DNA of 64,000 nt from an uncultured Salinisphaerales bacterium. Lineage in GTDB: Bacteria > Pseudomonadota > Gammaproteobacteria > Nevskiales > CAJXLF01. Location: assembly GCA_913055805.1 (NCBI GenBank), contig CAJXLF010000002.1:411502-475501 (forward strand), written 5' to 3'. The notes under the pieces were generated by a model. The model saw only the letters and a list, made by a program, of their open reading frames with translations. It was not told the origin of the DNA and did no database searches. Of the stretch, positions 18,632 to 28,056 are shown one piece after another. Position 1 is the stretch's first letter, and the number at the start of each line of letters is the position of its first letter. The position numbers were made by a program, and so were the translations under genes.

Positions 18632-19525
18632 TCAGGCCAGCCAGTCGCCTACCAGGGGCCAGATCTCCCGGGCGGCCGACTTGCTGACCACAATACCGGG
18701 ATGATCGTAATCAACCGCAAAACCCTCAGCCCTGGCCGCCAGGCGGAACTCACGGTGCGGACCCGACATGTGACGGATGAAACGTTCGCAGCCGGCCGGT
18801 GGATCCACCTTGTCGGCGCCACCTGCCAGAGCCAGTACCCGGCAATTGACCGCCGCCAGCTCAGCCTGCAGATCCAAACTGCTCTGCGCCCGGGTGGTCC
18901 AGCGACAGGCGTCATCCATGGCCGCCGCAGGTTCGTCCTCAGGCCCCAGGCCGAAACGGCGGGCCGGGAAACGGCCAGTGATTCTGGACACCCCCTGAGT
19001 AAATAGTCGGCCCGGCCAGCGCAACATGGGCTTGTCCACCTCGAACTGCGAGGCGATGAGTACCAGTCCGCCAATCAGATCCGGATCCAGATGACGGGCT
19101 GCCGACAACGCAATGCTGACACCGCCAAAGGAATGCCCGATCCAGTAAGCCGGACGGTCTACAACCCGGGCTACCGCCCGCTGCACCATAGGCAAGTCAT
19201 GTTGCACGGCTTCTTCCAGTCCGGCGCGGGCCGGTTGCCGCCGGGGTGATTGCCCGGTACCACGCCGCTCGACCAGCCAGCAGCTGTGCCCCTGTTCCGC
19301 AAGATAACCCGCCAGACCGACGCCCTTTGGCGAAATCCAGAAATGCCGGTTGCTGAACATGCCCGGCAGAAAGATCACCGGCGCCTTGTTTGCGGACCTG
19401 CCAGGAGAAACACAGGTCAACGCAAAGCTGGCGCCGTCCTCAGCCTGTAACTGCCAGGTCTGTGCGCGGTGAAGACCCCACCAGGCTTCGTGGCCCTGCT
19501 GCTCGTCAAGAATGTAATCAGTCAT
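18632..19525 (-). CDS. Alpha/beta hydrolase
   Basis: This 297-residue serine hydrolase resembles the lipase/esterase branch. It has FLPGMFSNRHFW near residue 50 (oxyanion region), the nucleophile elbow GHSFGG near 124, and late acidic and His residues (GGADKV; YDHPGIV near the end). The motif SPKGVGLAGYLAEQGHSCWLVERRGTG is typical of the fold. It is cytoplasmic by appearance, with no signal peptide. It lies 56 nt upstream of the SRPBCC gene on the same strand and is divergent from the acylase gene. Confidence 0.83.
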   Translation of the reverse strand: MTDYILDEQQGHEAWWGLHRAQTWQLQAEDGASFALTCVSPGRSANKAPVIFLPGMFSNRHFWISPKGVGLAGYLAEQGHSCWLVERRGTGQSPRRQPARAGLEEAVQHDLPMVQRAVARVVDRPAYWIGHSFGGVSIALSAARHLDPDLIGGLVLIASQFEVDKPMLRWPGRLFTQGVSRITGRFPARRFGLGPEDEPAAAMDDACRWTTRAQSSLDLQAELAAVNCRVLALAGGADKVDPPAGCERFIRHMSGPHREFRLAARAEGFAVDYDHPGIVVSKSAAREIWPLVGDWLA

Positions 19526-19680
19526 ATCAGGAGTAAGTGGAAGCGATCCGAAGGTTCAGGCTATGCTTGATATGGGCGGATCATAACGCGGTAATGAATA
19601 CCTCGCTGCTTCTGCAGGCAACGCGGCAAAAACAGAATAACCGCAAAACATACAACGTGCCCTTAAGGTTGGAGAGAACA

Positions 19681-22119
19681 ATGCAATTTTCATGGCAGGT
19701 CCTTACCCGCGCCGCATCCCTGGTGCTGGCAGCGTCCCTGATCAGCGCCTGTGGCGGCGGCAGTGACAATGACGACAACGGCGGCGACTTTACCTACGAT
19801 GCCCAGGTACGCCGCACTTCATTTGGCATCCCCCATATCAAGGCCGCGGATTACGGCAGCATGGGCTACGCCTACGGTTATGTGCACGCAGAAGACAATC
19901 TGTGCGTGCTGGCGGAAGACCTCCTGACGATACGCGGAGAACGCGCCCGGCACTTTGGCCGCGACGGCAGCTACACCATTATCCCGAATGGCTCTACGGC
20001 CGGTAACGTGGATTCCGACTTCTTCTGGAAATTCGTCGCTACCGATGAAGCCATTGCGCCCATGAAAAACAATAGTGACCAGGAAGCGCTGGATGCCAGT
20101 CGCGGGTTCGTGGCCGGCTATAACCGTTATGTACGTGAACTGAAGGCTGGTCAGCACCCCGGACGTCACGCCGCTTGCCGCGACGAAGACTGGATTGCCG
20201 AAATTACGGAAGACGATGTCTACCGCCGTTATTTCCGCCTGGCCCTGCTCGCATCATCCTCGGTATTCGTGGAAGGCGTGGCCACAGCCGCACCGCCGGG
20301 CCCGGATAACCTGCCACTGCCGGTGAGTATCGACGATATCCTGGCGCTGGATCCCTCCGCCCTGCCCTTCGCCAGCGAACTGCCGTTCGCCAGCAATATG
20401 TATGCGCTGGGTCCGGATGCAATCTCTGAGGAATCATTGCTGCTGGGCAACCCACACTTCCCGTGGAGTGGTACCGAACGGCTGTATCTTACCCATCTGC
20501 AATTGCCGGATGCGGAGATCATGGGCGCGGGTCTCTATGGCGTACCTGCAGCACTGATCGGCTTTAACGAGCATTTCGCCTGGAGCCATACCGTTTCCAC
20601 GGCCTTCCGCTTCACCTTCTATGAGCTCACCCTGAATCCGCTGGACCCTACCCAGTACATCTACAACGGTGAAATCCGCGACATGGAAGCGACCGATGTC
20701 TCGGTAGAGATTCTGGAAGACGATAGCAGCACTTCAACTGAAACACGCACCATGTATCGCTCGCATTTCGGCCCCATGCTGGAATTTGCCGTTTCTGGCG
20801 TACCGGTCCTGGAGTGGACCCTTGCCAAGGGCTACACCCTGCGTGACGCCAATGCGGAGAATGACCGCCTGATGAACCAGTTCTTCCGCTGGAACCGGGC
20901 ACAGAGTTTCGAGGAATTCGTGGAGCTGCATGGCAGCGTGCTTGGCACACCCTGGGTCAACACCGCCGCCACCGGCCCCGGCAAACCGGCCTATTATGGC
21001 GATGTCACCGTGGTGCCCAACGTGCCGGACAGCAAGGTGCAGACCTGCGGCGCCATTCCACTGCAAACCGTCCTCGACCAGTTGATGCCGGGTTTGCCGA
21101 TACTGGACGGCTCAAGAGCGGAATGCGAGTGGGATACCGACGAAGACGCCCCGGCGCCGGGTATTTTTGGGCGCTCCAACCTGCCCAAGATCACGCGCAA
21201 CGACTGGGTGCATAACTGCAATGACAGCTACTGGCTCAGCAACCCCGCAGAACCACTGACCGGCTTTGCCGGCATCATCGGCAATGAGGATTCAGCACGC
21301 AGCCTGCGTACCCGGCTGTGCATGCTGCAGGTTATCCGTCGCCTGGATGGCACGGACGGACGGCCTGGCAACAGCTTCAATCTGGACACGCTGCAGGAAG
21401 TCGCACTGGACAGCGCCGTACTCAGCGCCGAGCTGGGCAAACAGGCCATACTCGACAGTTACTGCCTGCTGCCCACCGCGCTGGGCAGCAGTGGGCCGGT
21501 GGATATCGCCGAAGCCTGTACAGTGCTGGAAAGCTGGGACGGCAAGAACAACCTGGTCTCGGTGGGTGGTCATATCTGGCGGGAATTCTGGCGCCGCCTG
21601 GGAGGGCCCCTGCCCGTCGCCACGCCACTCAATGACCTGATCTGGACGACGCCATTCTCCGCCGGCGATCCCGTCAACACCCCCAGCGGCCTGAATGTAC
21701 TCAACCCGATTGTGGAGCAGGCATTTGCTGATGGTGTACAGGCAGTACTGGATTCGCCCTTTGACCTGGACACACCCATGGGCCAGATCCAGCATTCCGG
21801 CATCCACGAAGACTTCATTCCGATCGTGGGTGGCGAAGGTTTTGAAGGCTCCTTCACGATTGCCAGTTCCGGGCCGCTGACCGAAGACGGCTACAACGTG
21901 CGATACGGCAACAGCTATATCCAGACAGTGACCTGGGACAACAACGGCAACCCGGTGGCGGAGGGGTTCATCACCTACTCACAGTCTACCGATCCGGCCT
22001 CGCCGTATTACCAGGACATGACCGAAGCCTATTCGGCGAAGCAGTGGATTCATTTCCCCTGGACAGAGGCCCAGATTGCCGCCGACACCGAGGTGACGCT
22101 GCGCCTGCAGGGAGACTGA
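19681..22119 (+). CDS. Penicillin acylase family lipoprotein (Ntn hydrolase)
   Basis: This 812-residue precursor belongs to the N-terminal-nucleophile amidase family that includes penicillin G acylase, aculeacin A acylase and acyl-homoserine lactone acylases. The signal sequence ends in a lipobox (LISAC, Cys near residue 22) followed by GGGSDNDDN. The alpha-chain region has RTSFGIPHIKAADYGSMGY. The presumed nucleophile is Ser238 in PFASNMYALG, with LGNPHFPW and FNEHFAWSHT downstream as in the family. By analogy the chain is cut before this serine, though the preceding residue is Ala rather than the usual Gly. GGAGAG precedes the ATG at 19681; upstream ATGs are unsupported. The substrate is unknown, and quorum-signal degradation is only one possibility. 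Confidence 0.85.
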   Translation: MQFSWQVLTRAASLVLAASLISACGGGSDNDDNGGDFTYDAQVRRTSFGIPHIKAADYGSMGYAYGYVHAEDNLCVLAEDLLTIRGERARHFGRDGSYTIIPNGSTAGNVDSDFFWKFVATDEAIAPMKNNSDQEALDASRGFVAGYNRYVRELKAGQHPGRHAACRDEDWIAEITEDDVYRRYFRLALLASSSVFVEGVATAAPPGPDNLPLPVSIDDILALDPSALPFASELPFASNMYALGPDAISEESLLLGNPHFPWSGTERLYLTHLQLPDAEIMGAGLYGVPAALIGFNEHFAWSHTVSTAFRFTFYELTLNPLDPTQYIYNGEIRDMEATDVSVEILEDDSSTSTETRTMYRSHFGPMLEFAVSGVPVLEWTLAKGYTLRDANAENDRLMNQFFRWNRAQSFEEFVELHGSVLGTPWVNTAATGPGKPAYYGDVTVVPNVPDSKVQTCGAIPLQTVLDQLMPGLPILDGSRAECEWDTDEDAPAPGIFGRSNLPKITRNDWVHNCNDSYWLSNPAEPLTGFAGIIGNEDSARSLRTRLCMLQVIRRLDGTDGRPGNSFNLDTLQEVALDSAVLSAELGKQAILDSYCLLPTALGSSGPVDIAEACTVLESWDGKNNLVSVGGHIWREFWRRLGGPLPVATPLNDLIWTTPFSAGDPVNTPSGLNVLNPIVEQAFADGVQAVLDSPFDLDTPMGQIQHSGIHEDFIPIVGGEGFEGSFTIASSGPLTEDGYNVRYGNSYIQTVTWDNNGNPVAEGFITYSQSTDPASPYYQDMTEAYSAKQWIHFPWTEAQIAADTEVTLRLQGD

Positions 22120-22902
22120 TCAGGCGGCGTCGATCACCGAAGGGGTTTCGACCCTGGCCGGAAGTGCGGGATCGTTGATCGCCAGTTGGGTGACTATGCG
22201 GTCCCGCGCTTCGCGCGCCAGGCGCTTGCGGTCATAACCGGCCGCGGCAATCGGTTCGCAGGCAATCAGGTGCGCCCGCACCCTGGGCTGGCGCATGATG
22301 GCCAGCAGGTTTTCCATGAAGCCGACATCGTCGATGTAAGGCACCACATTGTAATCACCACCAGGCACCTCATAACGAATAGCCAGCGGCTGCACGCAGG
22401 ACTCGGTGGCTATTGCGGCCTCGAACAAACGCGCGTGAAACTGGCGTATGTGGCGTCCGTCCGTAGTCGTCCCTTCCGGGAAAAACAACACGTTCTCGCC
22501 TTTCAGCAGGCGTTCCTGCATGGTCTGTGAGGCGGCCTGGGTTTGCCAGGCGCCTCGTTCAATAAACACGGTATCCACGGCACGGGTCAGACGGCCGATC
22601 ATCGGCCAGCTGGCCACCTCGGACTTGGAAACGAATCCACGGCAGCCGGCAGCCATCATCACCAGCACATCGATCCAGGTGATGTGATTGGCGACCTGCA
22701 GGCAGCCCGGCTCGATGCGCCCCTCAACCACTACCTCTATGCCCAGAATCTCCAGCGCCTTGCGGCACCAGTGGCGGGCCAGTTGCGGACGCTGGTAGCG
22801 TCGCTTCTGCGGCGCGCTGACACCCAGCAAAACGAAACCCCAGCCGAGGTGAAGGCTCGCCCGTGAAATTCGCATGATCAATGAACCCTTAGCCGCCGCC
22901 AT
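22120..22902 (-). CDS. olsA: 1-acyl-glycerol-3-phosphate-type O-acyltransferase, probable OlsA
   Basis: This is a PlsC-fold acyltransferase of 260 residues with the catalytic NHITWID (NHxxxxD) near residue 71, FIERG near 112 and FPEGTTTDG near 141. Its ATG overlaps the olsB stop codon (TAATG), which indicates translational coupling. With OlsB upstream, the expected role is adding the second acyl chain to lyso-ornithine lipid in the inner membrane. A general phospholipid acyltransferase is the alternative. It converges with the penicillin-acylase-family gene with no gap. Confidence 0.88.
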   Translation of the reverse strand: MAAAKGSLIMRISRASLHLGWGFVLLGVSAPQKRRYQRPQLARHWCRKALEILGIEVVVEGRIEPGCLQVANHITWIDVLVMMAAGCRGFVSKSEVASWPMIGRLTRAVDTVFIERGAWQTQAASQTMQERLLKGENVLFFPEGTTTDGRHIRQFHARLFEAAIATESCVQPLAIRYEVPGGDYNVVPYIDDVGFMENLLAIMRQPRVRAHLIACEPIAAAGYDRKRLAREARDRIVTQLAINDPALPARVETPSVIDAA

Positions 22903-23708
22903 TAATGCGCTGTCAGCCCCCTTGAGCCTCGCTTGAGGAAATGCCGTGCATAACGCGGAGACATATCCGACACATTCAGCAGCATGAACACGTCGGCCAC
23001 ACCAAAGTCCTCATCCCAGCAGGGCTCGCCGGCCGCACGGGCGCCGATGCTCAGATAAGCCTTGATCAGCGGAGGAATGTTCGGCTGCACCGACGACTGC
23101 ATGCCGACAGGCAGGGGCAGCCGATGTCTCGGTTCAACACGAACATAGGATGGCGTCATGTATTTCTCCTGCAGCCGCTGCATGATGGCATGGGCGTTCA
23201 GACCGCCGTCACGCGCATCGATGCTTGCACAGCCGATGAGGTAATCATAGCCGTTGTCGAGAATGAATTCCGCCACCCGTGACCATAGCAGTGCGATGAC
23301 TGCACCGTTACGATAGTCGGGATGCACACAGGTACGACCCAGTTCCATGAAACGACCAGGCAGGGCCAGCACCGGGTCAAGTCTGAATTCGCTGGATGAA
23401 TAGAAACCGCCGGCACGCTCGGCATGCTCCTGGGTCAGTACCCGGGTGCAAGCCACTATCTTGCCCGTATAGGTATCACGAATCAGCAAGTGACGGCAGA
23501 AACTGTCATATCGGTCACGATCCAGCCTGAAAAAGCGACCCGACAACTTGGCGCCCATTTCCTTGCCGAATACCAGATAGCGCAGCCGCTGACTGGCCAG
23601 AACTTCACGCTGACTTACCGCAAAACTGGCACGGAATCGGGCCGGGTTACTGACAGCTTCCGGCGTACCCTGTCGTGCAATAACCGCTTGATTGAGCATG
23701 ACATTCAT
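22902..23708 (-). CDS. olsB: L-ornithine N-alpha-acyltransferase OlsB
   Basis: OlsB transfers a 3-hydroxyacyl group from acyl-ACP to ornithine, giving lyso-ornithine lipid, a phosphorus-free membrane lipid. The 268-residue protein has the OlsB/GNAT-like core: LRYLVFGKEMGA near residue 43, SSSEFRLDP near 105, FMELGRTCVHPDYRNG near 120, and LIGCASIDA near 160. It is followed directly by a PlsC homologue, the classical olsBA pair. Three GTCAT direct repeats at 11-bp spacing lie 50-80 bp upstream and look like PhoB sites, fitting replacement of phospholipid under phosphate limitation. Confidence 0.9.
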   Translation of the reverse strand: MNVMLNQAVIARQGTPEAVSNPARFRASFAVSQREVLASQRLRYLVFGKEMGAKLSGRFFRLDRDRYDSFCRHLLIRDTYTGKIVACTRVLTQEHAERAGGFYSSSEFRLDPVLALPGRFMELGRTCVHPDYRNGAVIALLWSRVAEFILDNGYDYLIGCASIDARDGGLNAHAIMQRLQEKYMTPSYVRVEPRHRLPLPVGMQSSVQPNIPPLIKAYLSIGARAAGEPCWDEDFGVADVFMLLNVSDMSPRYARHFLKRGSRGLTAH

Positions 23709-23758
23709 CCCTTGTTACCTGATTGCGGCGCAGATTAAGACGCCCAGGTTTCGGCGGG

Positions 23759-23787
23759 ATGACGCGGGCATGACGGTTGCATGACAT
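23759..23787 (-). promoter_or_regulatory. Candidate PhoB-box array upstream of olsBA
   Basis: On the minus strand three 7-mers ATGTCAT (23781-23787), CCGTCAT (23770-23776) and GCGTCAT (23759-23765) repeat with an exact 11-bp period. This is the spacing of Pho-box half-sites (consensus CTGTCAT-N4-CTGTCAT). Each differs from the half-site consensus by one or two bases. The array ends 50 bp before olsB. A possible -10 (TTAATC or CTTAAT) lies at about 23732-23738. Confidence 0.6.
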
Positions 23788-23918
23788 TCAGGGTTCATGC
23801 CGCCCGTCAGCGGCATCAGGTTGCCAGAATATTCCTACAACGCGGCACGCGGATTACCGATGCACAGATTTTTGCGGATGGTTAACACTAGAGTCGTTCC
23901 TGGCACTAGGACGACCTC

Positions 23919-24188
23919 ATGGATGAAAGACAAGGGCTCATGGATGAGCCCGCCCCTCAAAGGATTCCCTTCGGTGAATACCTTGAAGTATGCAGGAAAC
24001 TGCTGCTGCTGAGCCTGGTCTCGGCAGCCATCCTGCTACCTCTGCACTTCTTCACCGGCGCTGGTACAGCCTTCAACGTCATGGGCCTGCTGACCTTTTC
24101 CCTGTTCGGCTTCAGCGGCCTGTTACTGACGGATCTGATCCCCGCCAACCGCGAGAAACACAGTCCCCGGGAACATCTGCACCATTAA
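23919..24188 (+). CDS. Small two-span membrane protein, unknown function
   Basis: This short gene (89 residues) is not recognised as any known family. The N-terminus is polar (MDERQGLMDEPAPQRIPFGEY). Two hydrophobic segments follow, about residues 29-45 (LLLLSLVSAAILLPLHFF) and 52-72 (AFNVMGLLTFSLFGFSGLLL), and a charged His-rich tail ends in HLHH. AGGA lies 7 nt before the ATG. It is divergent from olsB and 112 nt upstream of ppx on the same strand. Codon use resembles its neighbours, so it is probably real but unproven. Confidence 0.55.
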   Translation: MDERQGLMDEPAPQRIPFGEYLEVCRKLLLLSLVSAAILLPLHFFTGAGTAFNVMGLLTFSLFGFSGLLLTDLIPANREKHSPREHLHH

Positions 24189-24300
24189 CATAACGTTCAT
24201 CTGATTCGGGCAATATAAACTGTCCGGACTGTGCAGCGGCTGCCCGCTCGCCTACACTCAGGGCATAACCGAATTTTCTCCGCTGACAGCTATAAGCAAT

Positions 24301-25824
24301 ATGAACGATACCGTCGCCACCGTCGACCTGGGCTCCAACAGCTTTCACATGATTGTGGCCAGGTTAAGTGGCAGCGGCGACTTGCAGATCATCGACCGCC
24401 TGCGCGAAGCCGTGCGCCTGGCCGAAGGCCTGGAAGCCAGTAAAACCCTTCAACCCGAAGCGATGGAGCGCGCCCTGGCCTGCCTGGAACGCTTTGGTCA
24501 GCGCCTGGCCAGCCTGCCGCCGGACTGTGTACGTATTGTCGGCACCAATACCCTGCGCCGTGCCAGGGATGCAGGCGCCTTTCTCGATCGGGTGGAAAAA
24601 GCCCTTGGACATAGTGTCGACATCATCTCCGGGGCCGAGGAAGCGCGCCTGATCTATGCCGGCGTGGCGCCCGACGTCGACCCCAATCTGAAACGACGGC
24701 TGGTTATCGACATAGGCGGTGGCAGCACCGAAATTATTGCTGGCCAGGGGTTGGAACCCCGTCGCCTGGAAAGCATGGGACTGGGCTGCGTCAGTCATAC
24801 CCAGCGTTACTTTCCGGACGGCGCATTAACACGCAAGGCCTGGAACACAGCCGTTACCGCGGCCAGCCTTGAGTTGGAACCTCACATCCGCGCTTTTCAG
24901 CGACAGGGTTGGGATACCGCGGTCGGCACCTCGGGCACTATCAAGGCCACTCACGCTGTATTGCAGGCCCAGGGCTGGCTGAAGGACGGCATGACGCTGA
25001 AAGCGCTTAAACAGTTTCGCAAGGCGCTGCTGGCTGCCGGTCATATTGATGCGCTCGCCCTGGAGGGCTTGAGTAGCAGCCGCCGCCCGGTGATTGCCGG
25101 CGGCCTCGCCATTCTCTGGGCGATTTTCGAGGGCTTGCAGATTGAACGCATGGAGATTTCCGAACGGGCGCTCAGAGACGGCCTGCTCTACGACCTGGTT
25201 GGACGCCTGCATGACCAGGACGTGCGCAGCCGCAGTGTCGCCGCCATGGCGGCCCGTTATGAAGTGGATGTGGAGCATGCCGAACGCCTGGCCACGACTG
25301 CCTGCGAACTGCTTGAACAGGTCAGCGTCGACTGGTCATTACCGCGCCATACCTCGAGACAGTTGCTGCGCTGGGCGGCCTACCTGCATGAAATCGGTCT
25401 GGTCATTACACACACGAAATACAACCGCCACAGCGCCTACCTGGTGGAGAATTCCGATCTCGAGGGTTTCTCGCAGAATCAGCAGCGCATCCTTTCCGCC
25501 ATGGTGTATCTGCACCGGGGCAAGTTTGATGCGACGCAATTTTCTGACCTGGCGACACGTGATGTGCAGATGACCACTCGGCTCAGCATGTTGCTGCGGA
25601 TGGCGTTTCTGTTTTTACGCAGCCGCGACCCTGCCCCCTTGCCGGCACTACGTGCGAGTGCCAGCGACAAGACCCTGACTCTGTACCTGCCGGATGACTG
25701 GCTGGATGATCACGCGCTGACACGCGCGGACCTGGAACGCGAGCAGCGCTATGTACGCAACACGGGTTTAAAACTGCTCATCAAACGCGAGGCCCTGAAC
25801 AAGGCCGCAGCCGCGACAGACTAG
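24301..25824 (+). CDS. ppx: Exopolyphosphatase
   Basis: Ppx removes terminal phosphates from polyphosphate; related enzymes hydrolyse pppGpp. The 507-residue product has the ASKHA motifs: VDLGSNSFHMIVARL at residue 8, TNTLRRARDAGAF near 83, ISGAEEARLIY near 107 and DIGGGSTEI near 141. The C-terminal half is an HD-like domain as in E. coli Ppx. It ends overlapping the 3' end of ppk by 4 nt in a convergent layout, so synthesis and degradation of polyphosphate are encoded tail to tail. Confidence 0.95.
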   Translation: MNDTVATVDLGSNSFHMIVARLSGSGDLQIIDRLREAVRLAEGLEASKTLQPEAMERALACLERFGQRLASLPPDCVRIVGTNTLRRARDAGAFLDRVEKALGHSVDIISGAEEARLIYAGVAPDVDPNLKRRLVIDIGGGSTEIIAGQGLEPRRLESMGLGCVSHTQRYFPDGALTRKAWNTAVTAASLELEPHIRAFQRQGWDTAVGTSGTIKATHAVLQAQGWLKDGMTLKALKQFRKALLAAGHIDALALEGLSSSRRPVIAGGLAILWAIFEGLQIERMEISERALRDGLLYDLVGRLHDQDVRSRSVAAMAARYEVDVEHAERLATTACELLEQVSVDWSLPRHTSRQLLRWAAYLHEIGLVITHTKYNRHSAYLVENSDLEGFSQNQQRILSAMVYLHRGKFDATQFSDLATRDVQMTTRLSMLLRMAFLFLRSRDPAPLPALRASASDKTLTLYLPDDWLDDHALTRADLEREQRYVRNTGLKLLIKREALNKAAAATD

Positions 25825-27926
25825 TGCGAATCCAGCAAGCGCTCCTGGGCGCGCAGCGGTTTTGCACCGTCCTGCGGCTGGCAATGTACATAACTGCCGT
25901 CGCTCTGTAGCTCCCAGGCCTGGGAGTTGTCTTCCAGATACCACTGCAGATCCTGCATCACCTGCTCACGAAGTTCGGGTGAACGGATGGGAAAGCAGGT
26001 TTCCACACGACGGAAGAAATTGCGCTCCATCCAGTCGGCGCTGGCCATATAGAGTTCGTACTCACCGCCGTTGCCGAAACAATAGACCCGCGTGTGCTCC
26101 AGAAACCGTCCCACGATCGAGCGCACGCGGATATTCTCGGACACATCCTCGACCCCGGGACGCAGACAGCACATGCCGCGAATGATCAGATCGACCTGCA
26201 CCCCGGCCCGGGACGCTGCATACAACGCCTTGATCACCTCGGGTTCCACCAGCGAATTCATCTTGGCGATGACGCGACCGCCCTGGCCGCTGTTCGCGAA
26301 TTCGATTTCCTTCTGGATTTTCTCGATCACGCGCGCATGCAGATTGAATGGCGCATCCACAACCGATTGCAACTGACTGGCCTTGCCCAGGCTGGTCAGC
26401 TGCAGGAAGAGTTTGTGCACATCGGCGCCCACGGTCGGGTCCGCCGTCAGATAACCATAGTCGGTATACAGTCGCGCAGTACGCGCATGGTAGTTGCCGG
26501 TTCCCAGATGTACGTAGTGACGCAGCCCGCCATTCTCACGGCGCACAATCAGGATCATCTTGGCGTGCGTCTTGTACCCAACCACGCCGTATACCACATG
26601 CGCCCCCACCTCCTGCAGGCGATTAGCCAGCTCAATATTCTCGGCCTCATCAAAACGGGCGCGCAGCTCCACCACCACCGTCACTTCCTTGCCCGCCTTG
26701 GCGGCCTTCACCAGGGCATCCACCACCGCCGATTGCGGCCCGGTACGGTACAGCGTCTGCTTGATCGCCAGCACATTGGGATCAGCAGCAGCCTGCCTTA
26801 ACAGGTCGATTACCGGCATGAAGCTGTCAAAGGGGTGATGCATGAGGATGTCGCCTTCACGCAACACCTCCATGATGTCCTGCTGTGCCGACAGGCGCTG
26901 CGGCACGCGCGGGGTAAAGCTGGGATATTTGAGATCCGGACGATCAACCATGTCAGGCACGGCCAGCAAGCGGTTCAGATTGACCGGGCCATTTACTGTG
27001 TACAGGGCCGATTCATCCAGCTCGAAACGGCGCAGGAGATAGCTGATCAATGACTTGGGGCAGTTATGCGCCACTTCCAGACGCACGGCGTCACCGTAGC
27101 GCCGCGCCGGCAATTCACCTTCCAGCGCACGCAGCAGATTGTCCACTTCTTCTTCATCGACAAACAGGTTGCTATTGCGCGTCACCCGGAACTGGTAACA
27201 GCCCAGCACTTCCATGCCGGGAAACAAGGTATCGACATTGGCGTGAATAATGGACGACAGGAAGACGAAGGACTGCACGCCATCCTCTGATTCACTTTCA
27301 GGCAGCTGCACAATGCGCGGCAGTGATCGTGGCGCCTGAACCACGGCATAACCACTATCGCGACCGAAGGCATCACGCCCACGCAAACGCACAATAAAAT
27401 TCAGGCTCTTGTTCAGGATGCGTGGAAACGGATGAGCCGGATCCAGTCCGATAGGGCTCAGCACCGGCAGCAACTCCGAATCGAAGTAGGATTGCAGCCA
27501 TGCCGACTGGCGCCGGGTCCACTGTGCCCGGCGCAGAAAACGCACGCCCGTTTCCTGCAGCTCAGGCGTGAGCACTTCATTAAGCACCCGGTACTGTTCA
27601 TCCACCAGCTCATGCGCACGTTCACTGACCTGCTGCAACAGGTCGGCGGGGGAAATATTGTCAGCATCCGTCTGCACCGAACCGGCCTCGACCTTTTCGA
27701 TCAACGCGGCCACGCGTACTTCGAAAAACTCATCCAGGTTGGAAGAGGAAATACAAAGAAACTTGAGACGCTCCAGCAGTGGTACAGAAGTGTCCTTGGC
27801 CTGCTCCAGAACCCGCCTGTTGAATTCAAGCAGACTCAATTCACGGTTGATGAACAGTTCAGGCCGGCTTACATCGGCCTGCCCGGCCGTGCTGACCCCG
27901 TTCACTTCCTCGATGTTCGCTACCAT
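25821..27926 (-). CDS. ppk: Polyphosphate kinase 1
   Basis: Ppk1 polymerises the gamma-phosphate of ATP into polyphosphate. The 701-residue protein shows the N domain (FINRELSLLEFNRRVL near residue 25, SSNLDEFFEVR near 60), HHPFDSF near 363, and GYKTHAKM near 450 with the phosphorylated histidine. HLGTGNYHARTARLYTDYG follows, holding the second conserved histidine. The length is typical. The ATG at 27926 lies 48 nt downstream of a good PhoB-box candidate with a well-spaced -10 element. Confidence 0.97.
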   Translation of the reverse strand: MVANIEEVNGVSTAGQADVSRPELFINRELSLLEFNRRVLEQAKDTSVPLLERLKFLCISSSNLDEFFEVRVAALIEKVEAGSVQTDADNISPADLLQQVSERAHELVDEQYRVLNEVLTPELQETGVRFLRRAQWTRRQSAWLQSYFDSELLPVLSPIGLDPAHPFPRILNKSLNFIVRLRGRDAFGRDSGYAVVQAPRSLPRIVQLPESESEDGVQSFVFLSSIIHANVDTLFPGMEVLGCYQFRVTRNSNLFVDEEEVDNLLRALEGELPARRYGDAVRLEVAHNCPKSLISYLLRRFELDESALYTVNGPVNLNRLLAVPDMVDRPDLKYPSFTPRVPQRLSAQQDIMEVLREGDILMHHPFDSFMPVIDLLRQAAADPNVLAIKQTLYRTGPQSAVVDALVKAAKAGKEVTVVVELRARFDEAENIELANRLQEVGAHVVYGVVGYKTHAKMILIVRRENGGLRHYVHLGTGNYHARTARLYTDYGYLTADPTVGADVHKLFLQLTSLGKASQLQSVVDAPFNLHARVIEKIQKEIEFANSGQGGRVIAKMNSLVEPEVIKALYAASRAGVQVDLIIRGMCCLRPGVEDVSENIRVRSIVGRFLEHTRVYCFGNGGEYELYMASADWMERNFFRRVETCFPIRSPELREQVMQDLQWYLEDNSQAWELQSDGSYVHCQPQDGAKPLRAQERLLDSH

Positions 27927-27958
27927 GGTAAACTCATCGCTATCCTGAACAATTCTCC

Positions 27959-27992
27959 ATTACACGCTGGCTTTGTTTCAGCAAAATGACAG
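27959..27992 (-). promoter_or_regulatory. Candidate PhoB-dependent promoter of ppk
   Basis: On the minus strand CTGTCAT (27986-27992, a perfect half-site) is followed by 4 nt and then CTGAAAC (27975-27981, partial half-site). Ten nt further is TGTAAT (27959-27964), one mismatch from the -10 consensus. In PhoB promoters the box replaces the -35 and lies about 10 nt before the -10, which is exactly this geometry. Confidence 0.6.
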
Positions 27993-28056
27993 TGCCGGAT
28001 GCCCATTGCCCGGCCAGTTTCAATATAATGCAGGCGATTTTGAAAAACGATGACCT

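Noticed and set aside
23797..24012. 71-codon frame overlapping the small membrane protein
   Set aside because: It has no ribosome site or domain, and it overlaps in another frame a better supported gene with membrane helices.
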